A stretch of 34,996 nucleotides of DNA from a virus. Every line of letters starts with the position of its first letter. Position 1 is the stretch's first letter. The notes below the pieces were generated by a model that searched no databases, was not told the origin of the DNA, and saw nothing but the letters and a program-made list of their open reading frames with translations. The DNA lies in the IMG/VR virus record IMGVR_UViG_3300048919_000032, positions 1 to 34,996 of that record; one strand, 5' to 3'. The translations under genes were made by a program, and so were the position numbers. This document shows positions 1 to 9,415 of the stretch, piece by piece.

Positions 1-254
1 GTATTGTTTATCTTGCATTTAAATATTCCATGATTCCCATTTATAGTGTCGCACTATTCTTATAGGCATTTGCTTGAACTTCATTACCCCTAAAAGCCTT
101 GTAAAATAAAGGATTTGTGAGGATTGTAAAAATTACACTGCATTATATTGCATGTGAAGTTGGATTAAAAAATTTGCTTGGCGTTGACGTGAGGTAGACA
201 ACATTAATCAGGTCCGGATACGATTACCTGCCTATTTTCTAGTATGTAATTGGT
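1..254. other. AT-rich intergenic region upstream of the GH18 gene
   Basis: No convincing gene is visible here. A 5-bp hairpin CAGGT/ACCTG at 209-230, followed by CCTATTTTCT, may be the weak terminator of a gene to the left. The stretch is AT-rich, like the GH18 gene after it and unlike the phage structural genes, so it is probably host DNA. I could not find an attachment-site core because the other prophage end is outside the window. Confidence 0.4.
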
Positions 255-283
255 TTGAATAAAACAAATATATATAGTATAAT
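255..283 (+). promoter_or_regulatory. Sigma-A-type promoter of the GH18 gene
   Basis: A -35 box TTGAAT at 255-260 and a -10 box TATAAT at 278-283 are separated by exactly 17 bases. The box pair sits about 50 bases upstream of the ribosome site of the following gene. The reading frame is open back to the TTG of the -35 box, but that TTG has no ribosome site and is not the start. Confidence 0.6.
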
Positions 284-335
284 ATTACGCATCATATCAT
301 ATATAATAGAATTAATAAGATATTGGGGAGGAATT

Positions 336-1619
336 ATGGTCATTCATGTTGTACAATCTGGTGAAACTATTCATTCAATTTCAGAATATTACAATATCCC
401 TGTTGACAGATTAATATTGGAAAACGGAATTACAGACCCTGATAATTTAGCAATAGGCCAAACCATTGTGATTGTTCAACCAGAAACTCTCCACACCGTT
501 CAAGTCGGCGATACATTGGAGAATATAGCACAGCAGTATAGCGTTTCACCAATGGATTTATTAAGAAATAATCCCTATCTTTCTGATAGTGAGTTCCTGT
601 TTGTTGGTGAAACCATTGTCATAAATTATCAAACAAATAAATCAAGAACAATTGCCACTAGTGGTTATACCTTTTCTTATATAGATAAATCTGTTTTAAT
701 AAAAACGCTTCCCTTTTTAACATATCTGACTATTTTTAATTATAGAGCCACAAGTGAAGGCGAAATTATCACAATCGCTGACGACGATGAAGTGATTCAG
801 TTAGCAAAAACTTATGGCGTTGCTCCAATGATGTTTGTTTCTACGATTACAGAACAAGGAGTAATTATTCGTGAAATAACAAATAATATTCTAAATAACT
901 CTACTGTACAAGACCGTCTTATTGACAATATCCTTCAAATAATGAAAGCAAAAAGTTACTATGGAATAAATATGTATATCGAAGATATCACTGCAAACAA
1001 CATAAATAGCATTTTAGAATACGTAAAAAAAGTTTCTGCGATATTTCATTCAGAAGGCTACAGAGTATTAATTACCACAACACCAGTTATGAATATTCAA
1101 GGACCTATTGTCAGTTTTGAAAAGTTAGATTATTCGCAGTTTTCTGGATATGTAGATGGAATATTATTTGCTTCTTATGATTGGGCTAGGTCTTATAGTT
1201 ACCCAAGTTCAATCGTCCCTGTTAATGCTTTGCGAGAGTTATTAGACCATGTAGTCAAAAATGTTCCATCTGAATTTTTTTTTCTAGGAATAACCACACT
1301 CGGTTATGACTGGACCCTCCCCTACGTGCCAGGGGCTACAGGGGCTACTGCTATAGCAAACAATACTGCGATACAAATTGCAGCGGAAAATAATATTCCA
1401 ATACAATTTAGTGAAGCTGCACAATCACCTTTTATCTATTATATGGATATTGATGGGATTTTTCACTTGGTATGGTTTAATGATGCGAGAAGTTTTGACG
1501 CACGAGCTAAGTTGGTAGAAGAATATGATCTTCAGGGTTTATCTCTTTGGACTATTATGAGATTTGATATTCAAATGTGGTTTGTTATTAATACTCAATA
1601 CTATATTCAAAAGCTTTAA
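336..1619 (+). CDS. LysM-LysM-GH18 spore cortex/germination protein (YaaH/SleL-like)
   Basis: A 427-residue protein. The start is ATG 336, preceded by GGGGAGG at 325-331. Two LysM modules lie at about residues 2-48 and 52-97 (HVVQSGETIHSISEYY; HTVQVGDTLENIAQQY). A glycosyl hydrolase 18 domain follows from about residue 107 to the end. This is the layout of YaaH/SleL proteins, which bind spore peptidoglycan and cut cortex fragments during germination. There is no signal peptide, as usual for spore-coat enzymes made in the mother cell. The catalytic segment reads GINMYIE: the Glu (216) is kept, but the Asp two residues before it in the usual DxxDxDxE motif is Tyr. It is transcribed toward the prophage and is AT-rich, so it is likely a host gene beside the integration site. 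Activity is inferred from family only. Confidence 0.85.
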   Translation: MVIHVVQSGETIHSISEYYNIPVDRLILENGITDPDNLAIGQTIVIVQPETLHTVQVGDTLENIAQQYSVSPMDLLRNNPYLSDSEFLFVGETIVINYQTNKSRTIATSGYTFSYIDKSVLIKTLPFLTYLTIFNYRATSEGEIITIADDDEVIQLAKTYGVAPMMFVSTITEQGVIIREITNNILNNSTVQDRLIDNILQIMKAKSYYGINMYIEDITANNINSILEYVKKVSAIFHSEGYRVLITTTPVMNIQGPIVSFEKLDYSQFSGYVDGILFASYDWARSYSYPSSIVPVNALRELLDHVVKNVPSEFFFLGITTLGYDWTLPYVPGATGATAIANNTAIQIAAENNIPIQFSEAAQSPFIYYMDIDGIFHLVWFNDARSFDARAKLVEEYDLQGLSLWTIMRFDIQMWFVINTQYYIQKL

Positions 1620-1650
1620 ATATCCGTGAAGGCATATTATAAAGCAATTT

Positions 1651-1680
1651 AAAGGCAGGCTCGGATACCTGCCTTTTCTC
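1651..1680. terminator. Bidirectional intrinsic terminator
   Basis: A 9-bp perfect stem AAAGGCAGG/CCTGCCTTT (1651-1659 and 1668-1676) has an 8-base loop and T-rich flanks on either strand. It lies between the convergent GH18 gene and phage endolysin gene, so it can end both transcripts. It probably marks the end of the late operon. Confidence 0.8.
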
Positions 1681-1682
1681 AT

Positions 1683-2552
1683 TTACTGATTCGCCAGCCC
1701 TGGCCACTGCAGTGCACCATTCTGATCAGGCTTCAAAGTCACCGGTTCTGTTATCATCTTACCGTCGCTATCCACAGCATATATCAAACCAGAGTTTTCT
1801 ACAAGCTGCGACTGGCACATAGCGCCGTCCGGTCCAAGGTAATACCATACAACATTGTAATGATACCAGGTATTTGTGACCATCATGCCGGCACCATCAA
1901 ACCAGTACCACTTCCCCTGATCCTTTACCCAGTCATTACGGACCGGTAGACCGGTGTCTCCGTTAAAGTACATCCAACCGTCTGTAACCTGTATCCAGCC
2001 GGATTTCTTTTCCTCTGTCAGAACAATACTCCAATCTGGTCTACCATACCCCATAATCTTCTCATAAGACAAGGCATAGGACTTTTGACAGACACCACCA
2101 CCATTTTCTATGACACCACTAGCCCCGGAGGTATTGCCTTCTATAGTTTTTACCCTGGTGCTCGTGATCTCAATGACAATCCCGGTATGATATGCCCTTG
2201 TACCATTAGTAAAAAAGATAACGTCTCCCGGCTCTGGCTTAGAATACCAACGCCCAGCCCCTTTAAACTGATTTACACCGGTAGGACAATAGTGGTACAG
2301 ATCTCCAGCCAGAAGCTTTTTGGCAGCCTCCAGTCCAAACATTTGCACAAATACCTCCGACACGTACATAGCGCACCATGGCTGTCCTTGGAGATTTTGC
2401 CCTGTATGTATTTTATAATCTCTGGCAAAACAGGTAAAATTATTGTTTCCAGCATTAGCTGTATAATGATCCAGATTGTTATTATCCTTTTTTTCCAGGT
2501 ATCCGGTCCATGACTTTGCTTTTTCAATTAAATCTTTCACAACGTTACTCAT
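1683..2552 (-). CDS. Phage endolysin: CHAP amidase/peptidase with C-terminal choline-type repeats
   Basis: A 289-residue lysin. The start is ATG 2552, with GGAGG 8 bases upstream; an upstream in-frame ATG (2618) has no ribosome site. The N-terminal 180 residues form a CHAP/NlpC-like catalytic domain: Cys60 in QPWCAMYVSEVF, His122 in YHTGIVIEI, and an acidic/Asn partner in IEGNT (138-140). The last 100 residues are aromatic-glycine cell-wall repeats of the choline-binding type (GWIQVTDGWMYFNGDTG, GKWYWFDGAGMMVTNTWY). It degrades host peptidoglycan at the end of infection. It lies directly after the holin gene, the standard lysis cassette, and has no signal peptide, so release depends on the holin. 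Confidence 0.9.
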   Translation of the reverse strand: MSNVVKDLIEKAKSWTGYLEKKDNNNLDHYTANAGNNNFTCFARDYKIHTGQNLQGQPWCAMYVSEVFVQMFGLEAAKKLLAGDLYHYCPTGVNQFKGAGRWYSKPEPGDVIFFTNGTRAYHTGIVIEITSTRVKTIEGNTSGASGVIENGGGVCQKSYALSYEKIMGYGRPDWSIVLTEEKKSGWIQVTDGWMYFNGDTGLPVRNDWVKDQGKWYWFDGAGMMVTNTWYHYNVVWYYLGPDGAMCQSQLVENSGLIYAVDSDGKMITEPVTLKPDQNGALQWPGLANQ

Positions 2553-2619
2553 GTTATTTTCCTCCAAAAGAAAAGGACCCAGGAAATCCCAGGCCCAGAG
2601 TTGCGACGGTCGCAACATA

Positions 2620-3036
2620 TTATTCAGTTACAGCTTTCTTTTTCAGTACATCTATGGCTTTTGTCAGAACTCCAGGAAGCGGCAGGCCCATAAGCCCAGC
2701 ATTTTCTACAATGGAAATCAGTTCATTTGCCATGAAACCAATAATCACAGCATCCCTTATGTAATTGGTCCCAATGGCCAGATCCATGCGGTAAGCAATC
2801 AGGACAAAGAGTAGAGTCATGCTCTTTCTGCAAAGCCCCTTCCAACCGGCTCTTGACTCCAGGGCTCCTGTTTCCGTCTTAGTACTTTTCTTAAAAATCC
2901 CGGCGACTGCCAGGCCAGAGAAAAAGTCAATACCCATAAAAAGGAGCAAAGTTGCAATACCGGTATCCCAGCCTCCGAACAACGATGCTATAAAGCTACC
3001 TACTACCCCCGCAGTTGTGCACAATGCATTTTTCAT
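2620..3036 (-). CDS. Holin of the phi29/TcdE-like class (phage_holin_4 family)
   Basis: A 138-residue membrane protein. The start is ATG 3036, with AGGA 7 bases upstream. Hydrophobic segments are at about residues 8-25, 28-45, 66-85 and 92-110, separated by the charged stretch FKKSTKTETGALESRAGWK typical of this holin family. It should form the inner-membrane lesion that lets the CHAP endolysin reach peptidoglycan. It is placed between the XkdX-like gene and the lysin. The start overlaps nothing and follows the XkdX stop by 4 bases. Confidence 0.88.
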   Translation of the reverse strand: MKNALCTTAGVVGSFIASLFGGWDTGIATLLLFMGIDFFSGLAVAGIFKKSTKTETGALESRAGWKGLCRKSMTLLFVLIAYRMDLAIGTNYIRDAVIIGFMANELISIVENAGLMGLPLPGVLTKAIDVLKKKAVTE

Positions 3037-3040
3037 ATTA

Positions 3041-3190
3041 TTATTCCTCACCCTTCTTATCATATTCTTTCCCGGTTATCTCCCGGAACTCGTCCGCTGT
3101 GATCCATTTGTCTACCGCATTAATTACCCAGCTTAAGGGCCATAGTCTGGCTTCGAAAAAACTTTTTACTTTTTCAAAATTCTTACTCAT
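3041..3190 (-). CDS. xkdX: XkdX-like small tail-module protein
   Basis: A 49-residue protein starting at ATG 3190, with GGAGG 6 bases upstream. Its C-terminal part WITADEFREITGKEY matches the signature of the XkdX family, whose members are about 45-55 residues and end in a conserved ITxExFxxITGxxY-type motif. The position after the tail fibre and before the holin is also where XkdX is found in PBSX-type phages. The molecular role of the family is unknown. The first bases overlap the end of the preceding gene (stop 3183). Confidence 0.82.
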   Translation of the reverse strand: MSKNFEKVKSFFEARLWPLSWVINAVDKWITADEFREITGKEYDKKGEE

Positions 3191-3644
3191 GACCTACCTC
3201 CGTTTCTATGCCTGACAGCATTTGTAAATAGGCAACCTGTGCATTTAATCCTTTAATTTCCTGCGCCTGAGACTTTACTACATCTTCCAGACATGGAGTC
3301 CTGTACTCGGCAATCAGGACGGCGTCCATGACTTCCTTGTTTATGTATTTTGGGTTGCCCGCTTCATCTTCACTCTGTATTTGTTCAATACCAATCGGGA
3401 AAGAGGGGTTAAAGATTGGTTGACCTGTAAATACAAGATTGCCCTGTGTCCATTGCTCCACCCCATCTGCATCATACTTGATGACTGATGTATTTTCTGA
3501 TAGATTTTTATGTATGTCCTCAATTTTGTTTGATCCGATGATGATTGCAACCTTGGCGGTATAACCGCTTAAATCATTTAGGCTACAACTTCCGTTTGCA
3601 ATTTTATAGGTAGTGTTTCCTACCTTGATTGATTCATTTTTCAT
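3183..3644 (-). CDS. Hypothetical tail-fibre-associated protein (XkdW position)
   Basis: A 153-residue protein with AGGAG 9 bases upstream of ATG 3644. I do not recognise a named family with confidence. The N-terminal half is predicted beta-rich (KVGNTTYKIANGSC). The middle carries PIFNPSFPIGIEQIQ, and the last 30 residues form a short coiled-coil-like helix (VVKSQAQEIKGLNAQVAYLQ). Proteins of this size with such a C-terminal helix occur between the fibre and XkdX in Clostridia and Bacillus myophages, and may help fibre assembly or attachment. Context suggests a structural or chaperone role; this is inference. Confidence 0.6.
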   Translation of the reverse strand: MKNESIKVGNTTYKIANGSCSLNDLSGYTAKVAIIIGSNKIEDIHKNLSENTSVIKYDADGVEQWTQGNLVFTGQPIFNPSFPIGIEQIQSEDEAGNPKYINKEVMDAVLIAEYRTPCLEDVVKSQAQEIKGLNAQVAYLQMLSGIETEVGHE

Positions 3645-3657
3645 ACTATTTTCTCCT

Positions 3658-5571
3658 TTATGAATTGGTTAAGTAAGTAGCGGAAAATTCAAACCACATT
3701 CCAGAGCCGATGTTTGTGTCAAACGTTAGTGCTATAACTCCATCCGGAGTTATATATAAATCAGATACTCTTCCTGGGTGTGAACAGGATGCGGCAATAG
3801 AAAATTGCGGTTTTGGAAAACCGTATATATAATAAGTAACTCCTGCCGACAACACCATATTAGTTGTTACCTGTATCTGAACTGTAACCATTGCTGTGCC
3901 GACATAATTACCATGTCTAACATAGCCTCCATTTTTAATGGTACCCCAAGTACAAGATAATCCAGATGTAATTAAACTGGATATTTGTGTGCCGTTTGGC
4001 TGAAAGAAAACACCGCCTATATTGGATGCAAATTGCATAGTAGTTCCATCTGGAAATATTCCATTGCCAATGAGTTTAATTGTACTTCCATATTCAGATA
4101 CAACTCCTATGCGATTACCAGATCCAGAAGTCGCAGCTATCCACCCCTGTGAATCGTGCGCTATAATTCCAATATTTCTATTTGAAAATCTCGACTGATC
4201 AATCATAAAGGTTGGTACACCTGACATATTTACTCCTGGGTGATCAGCCTTAATAACACTAGTTACATAGGAGGCCTGAAAATCAGATACATGAGTAACG
4301 CTTAAACTTGCAGATTGAGTTGTTACAAAGTTCATATATTTAACAGAAACTACACAATTGCAGAATATAATACCAAATCCACCATTTATATTGCACGAAA
4401 GATTATCAATACTTTTTTCACTACCTAATAATTTCAAAAATCCCGAATAAAAACCCTGTATTTGTACACCTTCATATGTCCCATCTGCGATGTTTATAGT
4501 TGCTATATGACCGCCTAAGTCTTTAGGTAATACATCAATCGCTTTCTGTATGCTTCTAAAAGGTTTTGTACTTGTACCCTCACCAGTGCTATCAGATCCT
4601 GTTGTTGCAACATATATGGTCACATCATACGAAAGTGTGCCTATCTTTGCCCCAGACGTACTTACTACTACACCACCGTCTATGCATATATCAGGGTAAA
4701 GTGCATGAGGTGCTATATCATTTTTATACTGTAGAACTCCTCGGGCAATATAAGACACACGCAGGTTATTTGTTCCATAGCAATCTCCTACATTTGCAAC
4801 TGTGCATGTACTACTCGGGTTTGTTTGGGAAGCTATACATGCAGCGCAGTTGAAAAATCCTGTTTTATTAACTGATATGGCACCACCGCCCCAAACAATG
4901 CCATCTTGCTTGTTGTCTAATGATTCAATATAACAAAATTCAACTAGTATTTCTTTGTTTCGCTGTGTGTTAATACAACAGCCCTCATTTATGTTTCCGG
5001 ATGTTTTAAATCCTTTTAAGATAACTCTGCAAGTATTATCAATAACTGTTAAACTTTGAGTACTGCTAGATATAACAACTTGAGTAGGGTCCGTAGTATT
5101 TCCAGTGATGGATAAAACACCGTTTACGTATCTTGCAATTTTAACTAATTCGTTGTATGTTCCATCTGCAACGTTTACCGTTGCAGTATAACCGCCTAAA
5201 TCTTTTGGCACCTGGCTAAGTGCATAAGTAATTGTTTTATATGGTTTGCTTGATGTGCCGTCCCCAGTGGTATCACTGCCCATAGTAGACACATATACAA
5301 ACATATCTGCATCAAGTGGCTTTGTATCCTCTATGTACTTCTTAACCTTACCCATGAAAACCTTTGTCGTTTCTCCTGCTGCCGGGACCGGGTATTTTGT
5401 ATCAATGGGTTCAAGGGTTTCTATGAGGGTTTCTGAGATATCTCCACCGGAAGACTCAACCCTTTCGGCCACCGCCGTGTCAATCAAATCTGAGTTATCA
5501 TTAATATCTGTCACATTTACATATTCGTTACTTTCTGGCTTTTTAAGCCCTAAATTTGGCGTAGTCTGCAT
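3658..5571 (-). CDS. Tail fibre / receptor-binding protein with duplicated beta-helix module
   Basis: A 637-residue protein. The start of the sequence (TTPNLGLKKPESNEYVNVTD) is the phage-fibre N-terminus that anchors to the baseplate. It contains two copies of a pectate-lyase-like/DUF1565-type segment: residues about 92-139 (VYVSTMGSDTTGDGTSSKP) and 319-366 (IYVATTGSDSTGEGTSTKP). Both copies continue as KDLGG..AT.N.ADGTY and lead into right-handed beta-helix-like repeats. The C-terminal 100 residues look like a distinct receptor-binding tip (SAGVTYYIYGFPKPQF). It should determine host surface recognition, possibly a glycan. It is the only gene between XkdU and the XkdW-position gene. Confidence 0.82.
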   Translation of the reverse strand: MQTTPNLGLKKPESNEYVNVTDINDNSDLIDTAVAERVESSGGDISETLIETLEPIDTKYPVPAAGETTKVFMGKVKKYIEDTKPLDADMFVYVSTMGSDTTGDGTSSKPYKTITYALSQVPKDLGGYTATVNVADGTYNELVKIARYVNGVLSITGNTTDPTQVVISSSTQSLTVIDNTCRVILKGFKTSGNINEGCCINTQRNKEILVEFCYIESLDNKQDGIVWGGGAISVNKTGFFNCAACIASQTNPSSTCTVANVGDCYGTNNLRVSYIARGVLQYKNDIAPHALYPDICIDGGVVVSTSGAKIGTLSYDVTIYVATTGSDSTGEGTSTKPFRSIQKAIDVLPKDLGGHIATINIADGTYEGVQIQGFYSGFLKLLGSEKSIDNLSCNINGGFGIIFCNCVVSVKYMNFVTTQSASLSVTHVSDFQASYVTSVIKADHPGVNMSGVPTFMIDQSRFSNRNIGIIAHDSQGWIAATSGSGNRIGVVSEYGSTIKLIGNGIFPDGTTMQFASNIGGVFFQPNGTQISSLITSGLSCTWGTIKNGGYVRHGNYVGTAMVTVQIQVTTNMVLSAGVTYYIYGFPKPQFSIAASCSHPGRVSDLYITPDGVIALTFDTNIGSGMWFEFSATYLTNS

Positions 5572-6105
5572 TTATATTCTCACCGTCCTTATCTGATCCC
5601 ATGTAAAGGCTGATGATTGCCCCCATGTAATCTGTTTTAAATTTCCCCATGTGTTGTAGACATACTCGTAAGTTACATCAAGGTGAGCTGGTTTAATCTC
5701 CTCAATGGTAAGCTTAAGGTCAGCCATGTTTTCAGGGATTCCCAATGTTCCAACAAACTTAATAGTAAATTTACTATTCTCATTATCCTCAATTACCTCA
5801 ACTTCACCATTTGAGTAACTTGCAGAGACATTTTTTATCATTTGTTTCGTAGTGGTTCCCACTCCTGCAATCTTAGCCTTTATTCTTTCTCTTCGAAAGG
5901 TTTTAGACTTAGCAATATCTATTTCAATCCCGTAAATCCGTTCATACCTTGACAACATTGAACTGGCTGTATTTACAAAGCATTCAGCAACAACAGAGCT
6001 TAACTGTGCATCAAGCTTATCCGATTCCGCAGACAGGACTTCCTGCAGCTTCTTCATTGTCTCATTCTGTTCGTAATAGGGTGGTAATAATGTCATTAAA
6101 TCCAT
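5572..6105 (-). CDS. xkdU: Baseplate/tail protein XkdU-like (DUF2313, YmfQ)
   Basis: A 177-residue protein; ATG 6105 has GGAGG 9 bases upstream. The N-terminus DLMTLLPPYYEQNETMKKLQ and the internal RYERIYGI..DIAKSKTFRRERIKAKI are typical of DUF2313/XkdU, a baseplate wedge-side protein that follows baseplate J. The C-terminus contains TWGNLKQITWGQ, often seen where XkdU links to the fibre. The stop abuts the fibre start and the start lies 1 base from the XkdT stop, consistent with one translational unit. Confidence 0.85.
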   Translation of the reverse strand: MDLMTLLPPYYEQNETMKKLQEVLSAESDKLDAQLSSVVAECFVNTASSMLSRYERIYGIEIDIAKSKTFRRERIKAKIAGVGTTTKQMIKNVSASYSNGEVEVIEDNENSKFTIKFVGTLGIPENMADLKLTIEEIKPAHLDVTYEYVYNTWGNLKQITWGQSSAFTWDQIRTVRI

Positions 6106-6106
6106 A

Positions 6107-7120
6107 CTACACCGCCTCCGTCAATACAACTGAGCCTTTTATGGGTACTTCCTTGCTGCCTATTGTTATGTTGCCGCTACCTCCGTTTACAATGAGTCCG
6201 GAGTAATCTTCCACCCCCGGAACATCTAACAATAGGCTGCCTATTTTTGCGTAACTCACACTGTAGGCTGTAAAAACAGTGGCTGACAAGAGAGATTTTA
6301 GTGCAATCTCAAAGGCCTCAGTAACATTTTCCATTGTTTTACTGCCGTCAAGCTTCACAAGTGCTGATACGTCAATTACTTTTCCGGTTGGGTTTGCCAC
6401 TGTAACCGTGGCGCCAATCGGGCGGACCGCTTCAATATGTTCCGCCACAATGCCAGGAAGGGCCTCGCTAATTTCCTTATTACCATCAACTACTATAATG
6501 GATACCGTACCGGGTCCGTTATCAAGTGGGAATACTTTGGCGCCACCAACGCCCGGCACTTCAAGAGCCCACTGGCTATACTGATATGCATTTCCTGATG
6601 TCGCAGGCATTTGCACCTTTTTATAAAACCGCTCTCTTAATGCGTCATCCGTCTCCTGGTCTGCACCCGGAGTTATTACATTGCCAAGAGTTGCGGTCAC
6701 ATTAGTTATGTTGGAAATGGGGGTAAGAGCTCCAGAATATTGGTTCCCTATTATTCCAGGAGTTGTGCATTGTGCTTTGTACTGATTGTCTGCGGTTTTC
6801 TCAGTTATTTTATAAACTAAGCCATTTATCCCCCACAACGTATCAATAGAAACCGCTATGTTGGTACTAACTGCTCTTACTGCAAACGTGGCCGGCTTCC
6901 TGGCCATTCCATTATCTGCAATCAAGCGATCGAGATATTCTCCGACCGCTGTATCTGCAAACACTAAGTCTAAATAGTTTTCAAGTGCAAAATACTGATT
7001 CGCCAAGAAGAAAGCACAGGGAGCCAGTGCATCATAGATTACGCTCCCCTCTCTCTTATCTACATTGCTTGGCACTTTATTAAGCATACCTTGTAGTATA
7101 TCTTCATAGCTTTGGCTCAC
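6107..7120 (-). CDS. xkdT: Baseplate J-like protein (XkdT)
   Basis: A 337-residue protein starting at GTG 7120, with GGAGG 7 bases upstream; the start overlaps the XkdS stop (GTGA). It is a full-length baseplate J/gp47-like wedge protein: N-terminal YEDILQGMLNKVPSNVDKREGS, a central GGAKVFPLDNGPGTVSIIVV, and VRPIGATVTVANP toward the C-terminus. Baseplate J forms the ring of wedges around the central hub in contractile tails. Its neighbours XkdS and XkdU are the expected partners. Confidence 0.92.
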   Translation of the reverse strand: MSQSYEDILQGMLNKVPSNVDKREGSVIYDALAPCAFFLANQYFALENYLDLVFADTAVGEYLDRLIADNGMARKPATFAVRAVSTNIAVSIDTLWGINGLVYKITEKTADNQYKAQCTTPGIIGNQYSGALTPISNITNVTATLGNVITPGADQETDDALRERFYKKVQMPATSGNAYQYSQWALEVPGVGGAKVFPLDNGPGTVSIIVVDGNKEISEALPGIVAEHIEAVRPIGATVTVANPTGKVIDVSALVKLDGSKTMENVTEAFEIALKSLLSATVFTAYSVSYAKIGSLLLDVPGVEDYSGLIVNGGSGNITIGSKEVPIKGSVVLTEAV

Positions 7121-7503
7121 ACAGGCACCTCCGTTCCAATTTCAAAATTTCCATATATACTTGTTACACTGAAAGTGCAATTACATTTATCTCCTGTAAA
7201 TTCAAAATCAAAGCCGTCCACATCGCTGACCCGATTGTCCAGTAACAATGCCTCCTGAATCATTCGCTTCATTTCTGCGCGGACGTAAGTCCTTTCCTGC
7301 CCGATCAATTCTTTCCATGCAATACCATAGTCAAAACTGTATATCACATACTCATATTGTTCGGTGCCAAGTATCTTATATATGGCTTGTTTAAGGGCCT
7401 CCAGATCGTCTACAAAGCCCTCAATCTTCTCGTTTGACATTTTATATGTCTTGCTTTCAAAGGTTTGCTCCCTTAAGACTAAATCAGTCGTTAATTCTGC
7501 CAT
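7117..7503 (-). CDS. xkdS: Baseplate protein XkdS-like (DUF2634, gp25/W-like)
   Basis: A 128-residue protein. I chose ATG 7503, which has GGAG 7 bases upstream; the ATG two codons earlier (7509) is only 1 base from it. Recognisable DUF2634 segments are TYKMSNEKIEGFVDDLEALK, KQAIYKILGTEQYEYVIYSF and DYGIAWKELIG. Members are gp25-like sheath-initiating baseplate components. It overlaps the stop of XkdR upstream by none and the start of XkdT by 4 bases. Confidence 0.85.
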   Translation of the reverse strand: MAELTTDLVLREQTFESKTYKMSNEKIEGFVDDLEALKQAIYKILGTEQYEYVIYSFDYGIAWKELIGQERTYVRAEMKRMIQEALLLDNRVSDVDGFDFEFTGDKCNCTFSVTSIYGNFEIGTEVPV

Positions 7504-7505
7504 AA

Positions 7506-7790
7506 TCATTCTCCATTATTTATAAAATATGGCTTACCGGTTATCTCCAAAATGTAATACTCTCGCCCGCCATCATTTCTTAGGAGCACCACTTTATCAC
7601 CCGGAGAAAGTCTGCTTTTCATATTACCAGATATCATGCTCATGGGAACCGGAAGCCTGTTGTTTATCATAACAGAAGATCCGTTATACACCCCGGTAAT
7701 GGTAGCTGACACCTGTCTGTTGCTCACATAATTATCTACTATAGCCTTTATTACATTAAACAATTCATTTGCTGTATTATTGCTACTCAC
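7506..7790 (-). CDS. xkdR: XkdR-like tail protein (DUF2577)
   Basis: A 94-residue protein nested at the end of XkdQ. Two starts are possible: GTG 7790 (GGAGG 9 bases upstream) or TTG 7793 (6 bases). The domain has a small OB-like pattern: [37 protein letters not shown] and [12 protein letters not shown]2577 proteins sit between XkdQ and XkdS in PBSX-like tails and are thought to be spike or hub accessory parts. Confidence 0.78.
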   Translation of the reverse strand: MSSNNTANELFNVIKAIVDNYVSNRQVSATITGVYNGSSVMINNRLPVPMSMISGNMKSRLSPGDKVVLLRNDGGREYYILEITGKPYFINNGE

Positions 7791-8742
7791 CAAGCATCAC
7801 CTCCACTGACATTTTGTGAACAGGTAAAAAATCATGAGTCACCTTTTTGACAATAAGACGCTTGTTAAGGCTTATATCGGATATGCTCCCATAGAAACTG
7901 TTTCCAGCTCTTATCCTTAAATCCCCCAAACATTCCAATTTTAAAGTCTCTTTCTCATGATTGTAGAGCTTTAATAATTCATTCGCTCTCTTTTGTGCCT
8001 TTTCCGCATTGTCAATCCCTGATGCGGATGTTTCAAAGTACTGCAATAATCCGTATTTGTTAACTGACTCTTGGTCGACGGCTGCGCCAACATCAAAGTG
8101 ACCGCTTGATTCATTTTTCCAGCCGACCTTTATCCGATTATAAAACTCTTCGTCTATGGATTTTTCCCAGTTATACCCTGTACACAAACTGTTATCCCCA
8201 AGTACCAAAGGCAATTGTAGATTTCGCATATTCCAGAGGCATACAACACCGTATTCATCTCTTAAGCAAAACAAATCGTGGCTTTCCATTCCATAGTAAG
8301 TATCGTATATTGCTCTGTTTACCTGATCGAGCCACGTTTTGTCCATATCAGCAATCGTGGGAAGTATGTAGCCGGGTTCTTGCATTGTTCCTTGCTTGAG
8401 CGTAAGAAATGTGCACATGTTTTGAACCAAATTTTTAAGGGTACCATTCTCAAGCACGATGATTTCCTTGGCCTTTGCATAGCGCAGTTGGTCGTAAGCT
8501 TTGACTTTTATTATCCCACTCTCATCTCCAGAAACTTTAAAAATAGTCCCAAAGAAAATCCCATCTATTTGGTTATTGTCTGTCAAGCGTATAGCATCTC
8601 CGGTTTGCACCACAAGGCCATCGCTTATATACGATACGTCGAGCGTGCTGGCCCCTTCATTTAATGCATCTGCCCATGATATTTCCGTGCATAGGTTTGA
8701 TATGTCATAAATGATGTCTTGTGACCGTACTAACAATTCCAT
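7783..8742 (-). CDS. xkdQ: Tail hub protein XkdQ-like
   Basis: A 319-residue protein, ATG 8742, with GGAGG 6 bases upstream. It resembles XkdQ/gpD-like hub proteins (gp27/gp44 fold): N-terminal beta segments ([40 protein letters not shown]), a middle [20 protein letters not shown], and a C-terminal [20 protein letters not shown]. It should form the central baseplate hub beneath the tube, next to the LysM protein XkdP. Confidence 0.85.
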   Translation of the reverse strand: MELLVRSQDIIYDISNLCTEISWADALNEGASTLDVSYISDGLVVQTGDAIRLTDNNQIDGIFFGTIFKVSGDESGIIKVKAYDQLRYAKAKEIIVLENGTLKNLVQNMCTFLTLKQGTMQEPGYILPTIADMDKTWLDQVNRAIYDTYYGMESHDLFCLRDEYGVVCLWNMRNLQLPLVLGDNSLCTGYNWEKSIDEEFYNRIKVGWKNESSGHFDVGAAVDQESVNKYGLLQYFETSASGIDNAEKAQKRANELLKLYNHEKETLKLECLGDLRIRAGNSFYGSISDISLNKRLIVKKVTHDFLPVHKMSVEVMLGE

Positions 8743-8752
8743 GCGTAGCCTC

Positions 8753-9415
8753 CTATATTGGTATGTTTAATACTTGCCCCGGGTATATCAGGTTTGGATT
8801 TTTTATTGACGGATTAGCAGCAGCAATTTTCTTATACTGAGAACCATTACCATAAAACTTTTTCGCAATTCCACTTAAAGTATCCCCTTTAACTACGGTA
8901 TATGTTTTATTTTCAGTCACGGCTGGACTGGTTTGACTCATTGGAACTTCAGGCTGTGCCACAGTAACAGTTGGCGTGGGAACCGCTATGTACCTTTTGC
9001 CAGGAGCTTTATACTCAAGAAGCGTTATGGAAAGGTACTTATCCCCTTCCTCTCCTGCCTTTTCTATGGCCTCTACGCTTTTAACTAGAACCTTATAGCT
9101 TATATCGTCAGTGATTTCATTTGAGGCTATAAATCGAATTGGCGTCATGTTCTTCTGAGCCTTTCGAAACATCTTTTCGTAATAATCAGCGTCTTTGAAT
9201 TGTCCCGCTGTTTCAACGTAGCTGTACTCTTGGCTCGGAAATTCGGCTTCAAAACTAAATGTTTCAAGTTCACAGCGTGATGGAATTGATACCTGACCGG
9301 TCCCAAGTACTTGATATGTTTCGATCTGCATTTCTCTGGAGCGTTTTATTTCTTCCGGGTTTACCGGGAGTTTGTATCTTTTGCTGCCGTACTTAAAATA
9401 AATAGTATATGACAT
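8753..9415 (-). CDS. xkdP: LysM-containing tail protein XkdP-like
   Basis: A 220-residue protein. The N-terminal 150 residues are the XkdP/gp53-like tail domain ([31 protein letters not shown]). A P/V-rich linker follows, then a single LysM at about residues 172-220 ([19 protein letters not shown]). The LysM probably binds peptidoglycan during tail-tip insertion. The start ATG directly follows the TAA of the tape-measure gene. Confidence 0.88.
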   Translation of the reverse strand: MSYTIYFKYGSKRYKLPVNPEEIKRSREMQIETYQVLGTGQVSIPSRCELETFSFEAEFPSQEYSYVETAGQFKDADYYEKMFRKAQKNMTPIRFIASNEITDDISYKVLVKSVEAIEKAGEEGDKYLSITLLEYKAPGKRYIAVPTPTVTVAQPEVPMSQTSPAVTENKTYTVVKGDTLSGIAKKFYGNGSQYKKIAAANPSIKNPNLIYPGQVLNIPI